The translations under genes and the position numbers were made by a program. This document shows, one piece after another, positions 7,310-15,595 of a stretch of 64,000 nt of DNA. Location: positions 496,001-560,000 of the forward strand of contig NZ_JACBFY010000004.1 of the NCBI RefSeq assembly GCF_021401245.1. The letters run 5' to 3'. The DNA comes from Pseudacidovorax sp. NFM-22. Lineage in GTDB: Bacteria > Pseudomonadota > Gammaproteobacteria > Burkholderiales > Burkholderiaceae_C. Within the stretch, counting starts at the first letter, position 1, and each line of letters starts with the position of its first letter. Below the pieces are notes generated by a model. The model saw only the letters and a program-made list of their open reading frames with translations. It made no database searches and was not told where the DNA came from.

Positions 7310-8188
7310 TCACACCACGCTGCGATGCCGCTCGATGCAGATACGCAGCGTCTCTTCCCCGTCGCGCTGCCACCAGTCCTGCGTCGAGAAGATCTCCACC
7401 TCGCAGTACCCCGCGTAGCCCGCGGCCTCGACCCAGCCGCGCAGCTGCTGCAGCTCGATCACGCCGTCGCCCATCATCCCGCGGTCGTTGAGCAGGTCGC
7501 GCGTGGGCGTGAGCCAGTCGCACACGTGGTAGGCCAGCAGGCGGTCCCGGCCCGCGCGGGCCGTCTGCGCTTCGAGCTTCGGGTCCCACCAGCAGTGGTA
7601 GGCATCGAGGGCGACACCCAGCATGCCCGTGCGATCCGGATCGAGGGCGTCGCACAGGTCCAGCGCCTGCTCCAGCGTGTTGACGCAGGCCCGTTCCGCG
7701 GCCTGCATGGGATGCAGCGGCTCGATGGCCAGCGGCATGCCGACGTTGCGCGCGTACTCCAGCGAGGCCGCGATGCCATCGCGCACCTCGCCGCGGGCGC
7801 GGGCCATGTTCTTGTGGACCGGCTTGCCTTCCAGGGCGCCGGGCAGCGCGCCGACCACCAGCACCAGGCAGGGCGCATCCAGCGCCTTGGCTTCGTCGAT
7901 GGCGCGGCGGTTGTCGTCCAGCGCGGCGCGCAGGCCGGCGGCGTCGGCCGCGGGGTAGAAGCCGCCGCGGCAGTAGCCTGAGAGCTGCATGTCCAGTGCC
8001 CGCAGTTGCCGGCCCACGGCCTCCAGCCCGGCGGCGGCCACCTGATCGCGCCAGGGGCTGATGGCGCGGATGCCCCGCGCGGCGCACTGGTCGATGATGC
8101 GCGCCAGCGGCACCTCGGCACCGCGCTGGCGGCGGATGGTGGCGGTGTTGATTGACAGCCAGCGGCTGTCCTGCGACAGGTCGCGCAT
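7310..8188 (-). CDS. Sugar phosphate isomerase/epimerase-like TIM barrel
   Basis: A 292-residue member of the xylose-isomerase-like TIM-barrel superfamily (AP_endonuc_2 type). Metal-ligand positions can be read as AIEPLHPM (Glu), ALDAYHCWWDP (Asp/His), VCDWLTPT (His/Asp region) and CEVEIFS (final Glu). Such enzymes isomerise or epimerise sugars or cyclitols, or act on 3-keto sugars, in operons with Gfo/Idh/MocA oxidoreductases, as here. The ATG overlaps the stop of the DUF993 gene (TGATG), so the two are translationally coupled. Exact reaction unknown. Confidence 0.82.
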   Translation of the reverse strand: MRDLSQDSRWLSINTATIRRQRGAEVPLARIIDQCAARGIRAISPWRDQVAAAGLEAVGRQLRALDMQLSGYCRGGFYPAADAAGLRAALDDNRRAIDEAKALDAPCLVLVVGALPGALEGKPVHKNMARARGEVRDGIAASLEYARNVGMPLAIEPLHPMQAAERACVNTLEQALDLCDALDPDRTGMLGVALDAYHCWWDPKLEAQTARAGRDRLLAYHVCDWLTPTRDLLNDRGMMGDGVIELQQLRGWVEAAGYAGYCEVEIFSTQDWWQRDGEETLRICIERHRSVV

Positions 8189-9375
8189 CAGCCCTCCACC
8201 CCGTGCGTGGCCAGCAGCGCCTTCATGCGGCGCACGGCCAGGTCCGGGTCGGCCAGCAGGTGGGCCGCATCGGCCAGGCGGAACAGCTCGGCCAGGTGCG
8301 GCAGCGAGCGCGTGCTCTGCTGCCCGCCCACCATGGTGAAGTGCGACTGGTGGCCGTTGAGCCAGGCCATGAAGACCACGCCCGTCTTGTAGAAGCGCGT
8401 GGGCGCCCGGAAGATGTGGCGCGACAGCGGCACCGTCGGCGCCAGGATCTCGTGGAAGCGCGCCGTGTCGCCCTGCGCCAGCGCCGCCAGCGCCGCACTC
8501 GCTGCGGGCGCGATGGCGTCGAAGATGCCCAGCAGCGCATCGCTCTTGCCATGCGTGGGCTCGGTGCCGGCACCGTCGCCGGCGATCAGCTCGGCATAGT
8601 TGAAGTCGTCGCCGGTGTACATGCGCACGCCCGCGGGCAGGCGGCGGCGCATGGCGATCTCCTTGTCCTTGTCGAGCAGCGAGATCTTGATGCCGTCCAC
8701 CTTGTGCGGATGCGCGGCGATGATGCCCAGGGCCGTGTCCATGGCGGCGTCCACGTCGGTGGTGCCCCAGTAGCCGGCCAGCGCCGGGTCGAACATGTCG
8801 CCCAGCCAGTGCAGCACCACCGGCTGCTTCGCCTGGCTCAGCACGCGGTCGTACACGCGCTCGTAGTCGGCGGGGCTCGTCGCCACGCGGGCCAGCGCGC
8901 GGCTGGCCATCACGATCAGCTTGCCGCCCAGGGCCTCGATGGCGGCCATCTGCGTCTCGTAGCCGCGGATCACGTCGTCCACGCTGCGGACCTCGGCCAG
9001 GTCCAGGTGGTCGGTGCCACAGCCGGAGGCGAGGAAGGCGCCGGGGACGTCGCGCGCGGCGTCGATGGAGCGGCGGATGAGTTCCAGCGAGGTGGGCCAG
9101 TCCAGGCCCATGCCGCGCTGGGCGGTGTCCATGGCCTCGGCCACGCCCAGGCCCAGCGACCACAGGTGGCGGCGGTAGTCCAGGGTGGCGTCCCAGTCGA
9201 CAGCGCACTGCAGCCAGGGGTCGATGGCGGCCAGCGGATCGGCCACCACATGCGCGGCGGAATAGGCGATGCGGTCGAAGCGGGCGCCTGGCTGCGGCTG
9301 CACCGGCGTGGCGCCGCTGAGCGTGTAGGCGGCCAGGCGGCCGTCGGCGTCGGGCAGGCGAAGGGTCAGGGCCAT
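8188..9375 (-). CDS. DUF993 family, dihydrodipicolinate-synthase-like protein
   Basis: A 395-residue protein of the DUF993 family, remotely related to the DapA/N-acetylneuraminate lyase aldolase barrel. Visible features are FLASGCGTDHLD, KLIVMASRALAR, PVVLHWLGDMFDP, VDGIKISLLDKDKE (the lysine of the last is a candidate Schiff-base residue) and MYTGDDFNYAELI. No member has a widely known reaction to my knowledge. In this operon it sits between an oxidoreductase and an isomerase, consistent with a retro-aldol or lyase step on an oxidised sugar-like substrate (inference). The gap to the upstream gene is 25 bp, and its stop overlaps the next start by one base. Confidence 0.75.
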   Translation of the reverse strand: MALTLRLPDADGRLAAYTLSGATPVQPQPGARFDRIAYSAAHVVADPLAAIDPWLQCAVDWDATLDYRRHLWSLGLGVAEAMDTAQRGMGLDWPTSLELIRRSIDAARDVPGAFLASGCGTDHLDLAEVRSVDDVIRGYETQMAAIEALGGKLIVMASRALARVATSPADYERVYDRVLSQAKQPVVLHWLGDMFDPALAGYWGTTDVDAAMDTALGIIAAHPHKVDGIKISLLDKDKEIAMRRRLPAGVRMYTGDDFNYAELIAGDGAGTEPTHGKSDALLGIFDAIAPAASAALAALAQGDTARFHEILAPTVPLSRHIFRAPTRFYKTGVVFMAWLNGHQSHFTMVGGQQSTRSLPHLAELFRLADAAHLLADPDLAVRRMKALLATHGVEG

Positions 9376-9400
9376 GGCAGTTTCCTCGTCGGTGCGGCCA

Positions 9401-10576
9401 TCAGACCTTGAGCGGCGGCACGTCGATCCAGCGCCGCTCCTTCCAGGAGTCGAGCGCGGCCTCCACCAGCTGCACGCCCTTGGCGCCTTCGGGCAGCGTC
9501 CACTTGTACGGCGCGTCCTCGACCACGTGGCGGATGAAGTGCTCCCACTGGATCTTGAAGCCGTTGTCGTAGGTCTCGACGTCCGGGATCTCCTGCCACT
9601 GGTCGAAGAAGTTCATCGTCTGCTTGATGTCCGGGTTCCACACTGGCCGCGGCGTGGCCACGCGCGACTGGGCGCGGCAACTCTGCAGGCCGGCGACGGC
9701 CGAGCCCTCGGTGCCGTCGACATGGAAGGTCACCAGGTCGTCGCGGCGCACGCGCGTGACCCAGCTCATGTTGATCTGCGCGATCACCGGCTCGCCGTTG
9801 TGGCCGGTGAGCTGGCAGGTGGCGTAGGCGGCGTCGTCGGCCGTCGCTTCGTAGGGCTGGCCGGCTTCGTCCCAGCGCTTGGGGATGTGCGTGGTGCCCA
9901 GGCAGCTGACCGACTTCACCTCGCCGAAGAGGTTGTCGAGCACGTAGCGCCAGTGACACATCATGTCCAGGATCATTCCGCCGCCGTCTTCCTTGCGGTA
10001 GTTCCAGCTGGGGCGCTGGATGGGCTGCAGGTCGCCCTCGAACACCCAGTAGCCGAACTCCAGCCGCACCGACAGCATGCGGCCGAAGAAGCCGGCGCGG
10101 CGCAGCATGTCCAGCTTGCGCAGGCCGGGCAGGAAGAGCTTGTCCTGCACGGCGCCGTGCTTGATGCCCTTCGTGCGGCCGGCCTCGTCGGCCAGGCGCG
10201 CGATCTCCACCGCCTCGTTGAGGTTGGTGGCGATGGGCTTCTCGCAATACACGTGCTTGCCGGCGCGGATGGCCCGGGCCAGCAGCTGCGGGCGCATCTG
10301 GGTGGTGCCGGCGTCGAAGAAGACGGTGTCGTCCGGATTGGCCAGCGCGGCCTCCAGGTCGGTGCCCCAGCGCTCGATGCCATGCGCACGGGCCAGCGCC
10401 GCGATCTTGTCGGCATTGCGGCCGATGAGGATGGGGTCGGGCATCACGCGGTCGCCGTTGGCGAGCGGGACGCCGCCTTGAGCGCGGATGGCGCAGATGG
10501 AGCGGATCAGGTGCTGGTTCATGCCCATGCGTCCGGTGACGCCGTGCATGATCAGTCCGAGTCGTTGTGTGGCCAT
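9401..10576 (-). CDS. Gfo/Idh/MocA-family oxidoreductase
   Basis: A 391-residue NAD(P)-dependent oxidoreductase. The Rossmann domain starts with LGLIMHGVTGRMGMNQH, an unusual variant of the GxGxxG loop, and contains the family signature CEKPIATN; DMMCHWRYVLDNLFG is the C-domain catalytic histidine region (DMxxH). Relatives oxidise sugar or cyclitol hydroxyls, such as myo-inositol to the 2-ketone. It sits between the enolase-like gene (42 bp upstream, with a GAGAGGAGCC ribosome site) and DUF993, so it probably makes a keto intermediate for the downstream enzymes. Substrate not identifiable. Confidence 0.85.
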   Translation of the reverse strand: MATQRLGLIMHGVTGRMGMNQHLIRSICAIRAQGGVPLANGDRVMPDPILIGRNADKIAALARAHGIERWGTDLEAALANPDDTVFFDAGTTQMRPQLLARAIRAGKHVYCEKPIATNLNEAVEIARLADEAGRTKGIKHGAVQDKLFLPGLRKLDMLRRAGFFGRMLSVRLEFGYWVFEGDLQPIQRPSWNYRKEDGGGMILDMMCHWRYVLDNLFGEVKSVSCLGTTHIPKRWDEAGQPYEATADDAAYATCQLTGHNGEPVIAQINMSWVTRVRRDDLVTFHVDGTEGSAVAGLQSCRAQSRVATPRPVWNPDIKQTMNFFDQWQEIPDVETYDNGFKIQWEHFIRHVVEDAPYKWTLPEGAKGVQLVEAALDSWKERRWIDVPPLKV

Positions 10577-10618
10577 GGAAGGCTCCTCTCTCTGGAAATG
10601 GCGGGGGTAAGGGGCGGC

Positions 10619-12076
10619 TCAGACCATCGACGGTGCGCGGTCGAGCGGTGCCAGGTGATCGAAGTCGGGCAGGGCGCCGGTGGCGAAGCCGGGCCGGGCG
10701 AACAGCGAGCCGAGGGCGATGGCGCCGTCGCGGATGGCCAGCCGGGGCCGACCGGCGCTGCATTCGTACAGGTCCGGATGGGCCTCGGCGAAGGCCTGGG
10801 CTTCGGCATCCGATGCGGGGCCGAAGCCATCCACATAGTGGTGGCCGTTGCGCTCTGCATGGGTGAGGCCCAGCAGCGCGGCCCAGGCCAGGTCCTGCTG
10901 GACCGACAGGCCGGCCTGGCAGGTCAGGTCCTCGGCGGACAGGAAGGGCGGCGTGCCCGGGGCGCTCGCCTGACGCTCGCAGCGCGCGCGGTTGGCCAGC
11001 GCCTTCCAGATGCCCTTGCAGCCCTTGCTGGAGATGCCGGCCCAGCCGGCCGCGCGCGCCTGCACGAAGCTGTCCAGCGCGGCATCGCCCTCGTCCAGCA
11101 GCAGCGGCGTCGGCAGGCGCAGCGCCGCCAGGCCGTGGGCGAAGCTGCCGTCGCGCGGCAGCGGCTGCTCCAGGTAGAGCAGCGCCTGCGGCCGCTGCGC
11201 CACGCGCGGCAGCGTGCGCAGGCCGTCGGCCAGTTGCGCCAAGCGGTCGGTGTCGGCGTATTGCTCGTTGCCGTCGAGCGTGTAGCGGTGCTGCGGGCAG
11301 AGCAGGTCCAGCACGGCGAGCACGGCGTCCAGGCGGTCGAGGTCGGCCTGCGGGTCGCCGCCGAGCTTGATCTTGAAGAAGCGGTGGCCGTAGCGGCGGA
11401 TCACCGCGGGCAGGGTGGCGGGCAGGGCCTGGGCGTCGGGTGCGGCCGACGCGTCGTCCAGCGCATCGAGCATGCCGATGGTGTGCCTCGCCTGCAGGGT
11501 GGCGGCCGGGCGGCGCGTGCGCAGCCAGCCGTTCCAGTCCCAGCCGGCCAGGTCGGGCAGCAGGGGCGTGTCGGCCAGGCCCGGCAGGTTGTGTGCGAGC
11601 GCCTCATGCACCGGCAACCCGGCGGCGCGGCACAGGGCGTCGAGCACGGCGCGGTCCAGCACGGCCTGGCCGAAGGTGGTGCTCAGGGCGGTCTCGCCAG
11701 CGGATCGGCCCGCGGCGGCCAGAGCGCTGCAGTGGCGCTCGAAGAGGCCGAAGGCGCTGGCGGGCTGGTCGTTCTCGTACGCCTGTGCGGCGCGTGTGAA
11801 GGCGGCGGCCAGGTCGGCGATGTTGTGGGCCGCATCGCGCTCGGAGCGCTTGTCGAACCAGCGCGGCACCATCATCTCGGCGGCATGGCCGACTGCACTG
11901 CCGTGGCCGGCCATCTCGACCTCGGCCCGCACGAAGAGTTGCGGGCAGCGGGTGAGCGTGACCTGGCCGAAGCGGAAGGGCAGGCGCAGCCGCATGTCGC
12001 GCACGCCGGCTTCCACCCGCCGCACGCGCAGCGGCAAGCCGGCGCCGGCCGACGAGGAACCCGCCTCAGTGCGCAT
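10619..12076 (-). CDS. Enolase-superfamily (mandelate racemase/MLE-like) enzyme
   Basis: 485 residues, longer than the usual 350-450 of this group. The C-terminal barrel shows the superfamily residues in order: FKIKLGG (KxK acid/base pair), YTLDGNEQYAD (first metal Asp), LYLEQPLP (second metal Glu), LLLDEGDAALD (third metal acid) and GISSKGCKG (opposite-face Lys). KxK plus this lysine resembles the muconate-lactonising/epimerase subgroup, not the His-Asp dyad of mandelate racemase. Members abstract a proton alpha to a carboxylate to racemise, dehydrate or cycloisomerise acids. The start overlaps the stop of the upstream ABC ATPase gene by 11 bp, so it belongs to the transporter operon. Confidence 0.78.
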   Translation of the reverse strand: MRTEAGSSSAGAGLPLRVRRVEAGVRDMRLRLPFRFGQVTLTRCPQLFVRAEVEMAGHGSAVGHAAEMMVPRWFDKRSERDAAHNIADLAAAFTRAAQAYENDQPASAFGLFERHCSALAAAGRSAGETALSTTFGQAVLDRAVLDALCRAAGLPVHEALAHNLPGLADTPLLPDLAGWDWNGWLRTRRPAATLQARHTIGMLDALDDASAAPDAQALPATLPAVIRRYGHRFFKIKLGGDPQADLDRLDAVLAVLDLLCPQHRYTLDGNEQYADTDRLAQLADGLRTLPRVAQRPQALLYLEQPLPRDGSFAHGLAALRLPTPLLLDEGDAALDSFVQARAAGWAGISSKGCKGIWKALANRARCERQASAPGTPPFLSAEDLTCQAGLSVQQDLAWAALLGLTHAERNGHHYVDGFGPASDAEAQAFAEAHPDLYECSAGRPRLAIRDGAIALGSLFARPGFATGALPDFDHLAPLDRAPSMV

Positions 12077-12893
12077 CCAGGTGACCCTGCGCGTAGAAGT
12101 GCGCGCGCAGCTGGCGCGCATAGGCGGCGAAGGCCTCGGTGCCCATCACGTCCAGCGGGCGGGGGCGGGGCAGGTCGATGTCGTAGGTGGCGGCGATGTG
12201 GCCGGGCCGCTCGCTCATCACCAGCACGCGGTCGGAAAGGAACACCGCCTCCGGGATGCTGTGGGTGATCAGCAGCACCGTCTTGCCCGAGGCCTGCCAG
12301 ATGCGCTGCAGCTCCAGGTTCATGCGCTCGCGGGTCATGGCGTCCAGCGCGCCGAAGGGCTCGTCCATCAGCAGCACGGGCGGGTCGTGCAGCAGGGCCC
12401 GCAGGATCGCCACGCGCTGCTGCATGCCGCCCGACAGCTGCCAGGGGTACTTGTGCTCGAAGCCCTGCAGCCCGGCCATGGCGATCAGCGACTCGGCCCG
12501 CTGGCGCGCGGCGGCCATGGGCATGCCGCGGATTTCGGCCTGCAGCAGGATGTTGTCGATCACCCGGCGCCAGGGCAGCAGCAGCGCGCTCTGGAAGACG
12601 ATGCCGACGTCGGTCTGCGGTCCGGTGACGGGCTTGCCCGCCAGCCGCAACTCGCCGCCGGAGATCGGCAGCAGGCCCGCCACCATCTTCATCAGCGTGC
12701 TCTTGCCGCAGCCGGAGGGACCGACCACCGAGACGAACTCGCCGGCGCGGATCTGGAAGTCCAGCGGCCGCAGCGTCTCGACCTCGCCCTCGCGGGTGCG
12801 GTAGACCTTGCGAACGCCCCGGCCTTCGATCAGCACCTGGCCGGTGCGGGCACCGGCGGCCAGCGGAACGACGTTGGACGGCACGGCACTCAT
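12066..12893 (-). CDS. ABC transporter ATP-binding protein, NitT/TauT type
   Basis: A 275-residue ATPase of the nitrate/sulfonate/taurine importer class. Walker A is GPSGCGKSTL (about residue 58), the Q-loop region is VGIVFQSALLLPWR, the signature is QLSGGMQQRV and Walker B is PVLLMDEPFGALDA, followed by the H-loop LLITHSI. It energises the permease at 13970 and the binding protein at 12925, which complete the system. The gene is preceded by a 31-bp gap and overlaps the enolase-like gene, showing cotranscription with the enzymes. The start at ATG 12893 leaves an N-terminal extension of about 20 residues before the ABC domain. Confidence 0.93.
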   Translation of the reverse strand: MSAVPSNVVPLAAGARTGQVLIEGRGVRKVYRTREGEVETLRPLDFQIRAGEFVSVVGPSGCGKSTLMKMVAGLLPISGGELRLAGKPVTGPQTDVGIVFQSALLLPWRRVIDNILLQAEIRGMPMAAARQRAESLIAMAGLQGFEHKYPWQLSGGMQQRVAILRALLHDPPVLLMDEPFGALDAMTRERMNLELQRIWQASGKTVLLITHSIPEAVFLSDRVLVMSERPGHIAATYDIDLPRPRPLDVMGTEAFAAYARQLRAHFYAQGHLDAH

Positions 12894-12924
12894 GGATTCG
12901 CCTTCGGGGTGGCCAGTGCCGCGC

Positions 12925-13923
12925 TCATTGCGGCAGGAAGTCGTTGGTGACCCAGTCCTGGGCCTTGCCGCGCTGGGCGGCGTCGAGGCCGCCGTACTGC
13001 ACCAGCAGGTCGAGCGATTCGTCGATGTCCTTCATCGAGGCGCGCAGCGGCCGCAGCTTCTGCGTGTCGGCCGTGTGATAGAGCGGCGTGGTGAGCTTGA
13101 TGCCGATGATCAGCGTGTCGCGCTGACCGGCCTTGCTGTTGGCCTTGAGCATCGCATCGATGGCGGCCTCCGGCTCCTTCTCGGTGGCCTCGAAGGCGCG
13201 CGTGGTGGCGCGCATGAAGCGCCGCACCAGGTCGCCCTTGTTGGCCAGCGTGTCCTTGTGGGCCACGATGCCCGAGCTGATCAGGTTGACGCCGTAGTCG
13301 GCGAAGCGGATGACCTGCACCGGCTTCTTGGTGGCGTCCTGCACCTTGATGTTCTGGTCCATCAGGTAGCCCAGCAGGAGGTCGGCCTGGCCGTGGATCA
13401 CGGCATTGAGCTTGGTCTGCGCATCGCCGGAGACCACCTTGTACTGGCCTTCCTGCAGGCCGGTCTTCTTCAGGAACAGCGGCCAGATCTGGCTCATCGA
13501 GTCGCCGGGCGTCATGGCCACCGTCTTGCCGATGATGTCCTTGGGTGTCTTGATGTTCTTCTCGGCCAGGCCCATGACCGACATGGGGCTGACCTGCAGC
13601 GCCACGCCCACCGCCTTGACCGGTGCGCCCTTGGTGGCAGCCTTGATCATGGTCGGCACGTCCACGTAGCCGAAGGTGGCCGAGTTGGCGGCCACCGCCT
13701 GGATCGAGACCGCGGAGCCGCGGCCCTCCTGGATGTCGAGGTCGATGCCCTCGTCGGCATAGAAGCCTCGCTCCTTGCCGATGAAGAAGGGCGCGTGCTC
13801 GCTGTACACGTACCAGTTCAAGAGCAGCGTGACCTTGTCGCGCTGCTGCGCGAAGGCAGGCGCGGCCATGCTGGCGGCCAGGGCGGCGGTAGCGGCCGCG
13901 CGCAGAAGGTGTCGACGTTCCAT
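12925..13923 (-). CDS. ABC transporter substrate-binding protein, NMT1/THI5-like
   Basis: 332 residues with an N-terminal signal peptide (MERRHLLRAAATAALA, cleavage near AFA-Q, with a twin-Arg at positions 3-4 but no clear Tat consensus). The mature protein starts VTLLLNWYVYSEHAPFFIGK and continues GFYADEGIDLDI, the NMT1/SsuA-like fold that binds small anionic or heterocyclic ligands such as pyrimidine precursors or sulfonates. It delivers ligand in the periplasm to the permease encoded 46 bp upstream. The ligand cannot be told from sequence; the neighbouring enzymes argue for a carbon source rather than a sulfur source. Confidence 0.9.
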   Translation of the reverse strand: MERRHLLRAAATAALAASMAAPAFAQQRDKVTLLLNWYVYSEHAPFFIGKERGFYADEGIDLDIQEGRGSAVSIQAVAANSATFGYVDVPTMIKAATKGAPVKAVGVALQVSPMSVMGLAEKNIKTPKDIIGKTVAMTPGDSMSQIWPLFLKKTGLQEGQYKVVSGDAQTKLNAVIHGQADLLLGYLMDQNIKVQDATKKPVQVIRFADYGVNLISSGIVAHKDTLANKGDLVRRFMRATTRAFEATEKEPEAAIDAMLKANSKAGQRDTLIIGIKLTTPLYHTADTQKLRPLRASMKDIDESLDLLVQYGGLDAAQRGKAQDWVTNDFLPQ

Positions 13924-13969
13924 GCGAAGTGTCTCCTTGAGGGGCGAAGGCGAAAGGGGGCGGCGTCGA

Positions 13970-14791
13970 TCAGGCCGTGGCCTGAAGGTCGTGGCGCTGC
14001 GAGGCGTGCCAGGGCATGAGCCATCGCTCCACCACCTCGACCGCCAGGAACAGCAGCACACCCATCATCGAAAGCACCACCAGCGCCGCGAACATCAGCG
14101 GCAGGTCGAAGGTGCCCGTGGCGCGTTGCAGCACGAAGCCGATGCCGGAGTTGGCGCCGACGAACTCGCCCACCACGGCGCCCACCACCGCCAGCGTGAC
14201 CGACACCTTCAGTCCGCTGAAGATGGCGGGCAAGGCTTGCGGCAGGCGGAACTTGAGGAAGATCTTGAGCGGGTTGGCGCCCATCGAGCGGGCCAGGTCG
14301 ATCACGTCCGGTTCCACCGACTTGAAGCCCTGCACGGTGGAGACCACCACCGGAAAGAAGCCCAGCAGGAAGGCGGCGATGACCTTGGGCACGATGCCGA
14401 AGCCGAACCACACGACGAACAGCGGCGCCACCGCCACCTTGGGCACGGACTGCGAGAACACGAGCAGCGGGTAGACGAAGCTTTCGACCGTGCGCGAATA
14501 GGCGATCCACATCGCGATCGGCACCCCGATCACCGCCGAGGCGATGAAGCCACCCAGCGTGGCATAGAGCGTGGGCAGGCTCTGCTGCAGCAGCATCGGC
14601 CACTCGGCCACCAGCTGCTTGACCACCGCGGCGGGCGGCGGGATCAGGTAGGGCGGGATCGAGAAGACGCGCACGGCCAGGTCCCACAGCACCAGCAGCA
14701 GCACGAGCAGCCAGACGGGGCGCGTGGCCGGATGCATGAGCCAGCGTTGCAGCTCGAAGCGCGGGCGGGCGGAGGGGGTCGATCCATCCAT
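13970..14791 (-). CDS. ABC transporter permease, NitT/TauT type
   Basis: 273 residues with about six membrane helices. The EAA loop appears as VIDLARSMGANPLKIFLKF, which docks to the ATPase. I use the ATG at 14791, which overlaps the stop of the PhyH gene (TGATG); a GTG one codon earlier is also possible. Together with the binding protein and ATPase it forms a complete importer in one transcription unit. The permease precedes the binding protein here, whereas many ssu/tau operons put the binding protein first. Confidence 0.9.
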   Translation of the reverse strand: MDGSTPSARPRFELQRWLMHPATRPVWLLVLLLVLWDLAVRVFSIPPYLIPPPAAVVKQLVAEWPMLLQQSLPTLYATLGGFIASAVIGVPIAMWIAYSRTVESFVYPLLVFSQSVPKVAVAPLFVVWFGFGIVPKVIAAFLLGFFPVVVSTVQGFKSVEPDVIDLARSMGANPLKIFLKFRLPQALPAIFSGLKVSVTLAVVGAVVGEFVGANSGIGFVLQRATGTFDLPLMFAALVVLSMMGVLLFLAVEVVERWLMPWHASQRHDLQATA

Positions 14792-15531
14792 CACGACACC
14801 TGCAGCTTCAGCGAGTGGTCATAGGGCAGGGCCGGCTTCGCGAAATGGTTGGTGTTGCTCACGAAGTGCAGCGCGCAGGCCCGGCGCCAGTGGCGGCTCT
14901 GGTTGGGGCCGGAGTAGTGGAAGGTGTTGCCATGGTGGAAGCTCACACCGCCTTTGCGCACCGGCGCGGGGGTCATCGGCTGGCGGTCCAGGATCTCGTG
15001 CGGCACCTGCAGGTTGTAGGGCTCGTTCTCCGGCGCGAAGTGTTCGTACACCGGCCCCAGGTTGGTGCCGGCGCCGTAGTAGAGGCAGCCGTTCTCCAGC
15101 GTGGCGTCGTCCAGGGCGATCCAGGCGGTCACCATGCCCTCCGGATCCTCGGGGCCGAAATAGAAGTTGTCCTGGTGCGCCGGCTTGGGGCCACCCCCTT
15201 CGGGCGGCTTGAAGAAGATCTGGCTGAAGTACACGGACACGCCCGGGCCGATCAGCGCCTCCACCAGATCGAGCAGCCGGCGGTCGCGCGCCAGGGCCTG
15301 CACGGCCATGCGCTGGGTGTGGGGGTTGTCCAGCTTGCGCAACACGGTGCGGGCCTGAACGCCGCCGTCGACGTACCAGGCGCGCTGCTCGGGCGGCAGG
15401 GCGCCCAGGAAGGACTCGCCCCAGGCCTCGATGTCGTGCACCACGGCATCCATCTCGGGCGGTGTGAACACGCCATTGACCGTCAGGTGGCCATGGTGCC
15501 GGTAATAGGCGGCGTCGTACGCATCCATCAT
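14791..15531 (-). CDS. Phytanoyl-CoA dioxygenase (PhyH) family protein
   Basis: 246 residues with a double-stranded beta-helix fold of the Fe(II)/2-oxoglutarate oxygenases. KPAHQDNFYFGPEDPEGMV holds the first His and the Asp of the 2-His-1-carboxylate site (HxD). SFHHGNTFHYSGPNQSRHWR supplies the distal His and the arginine that binds 2-oxoglutarate. Such enzymes hydroxylate unactivated carbons, opening a substrate for later oxidation. It lies between the Bug receptor gene (64 bp upstream) and the ABC permease (one-base overlap), so it is part of the same regulated operon and may do the first step of the pathway (inference). Confidence 0.85.
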   Translation of the reverse strand: MMDAYDAAYYRHHGHLTVNGVFTPPEMDAVVHDIEAWGESFLGALPPEQRAWYVDGGVQARTVLRKLDNPHTQRMAVQALARDRRLLDLVEALIGPGVSVYFSQIFFKPPEGGGPKPAHQDNFYFGPEDPEGMVTAWIALDDATLENGCLYYGAGTNLGPVYEHFAPENEPYNLQVPHEILDRQPMTPAPVRKGGVSFHHGNTFHYSGPNQSRHWRRACALHFVSNTNHFAKPALPYDHSLKLQVS

Positions 15532-15595
15532 GGGACTTCGCTCCTCGGGGTTTGGAAGGCGGAAGGGGCCGGGGCGGCGGCGCCGCCGCCGTGCG

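Noticed and set aside
14791-15531. PhyH gene as taurine dioxygenase (TauD) of a sulfonate operon
   Set aside because: The NitT/TauT-type transporter invites this, but the oxygenase has the PhyH-family layout and the other operon genes are carbohydrate-type enzymes, with no sulfonate monooxygenase.
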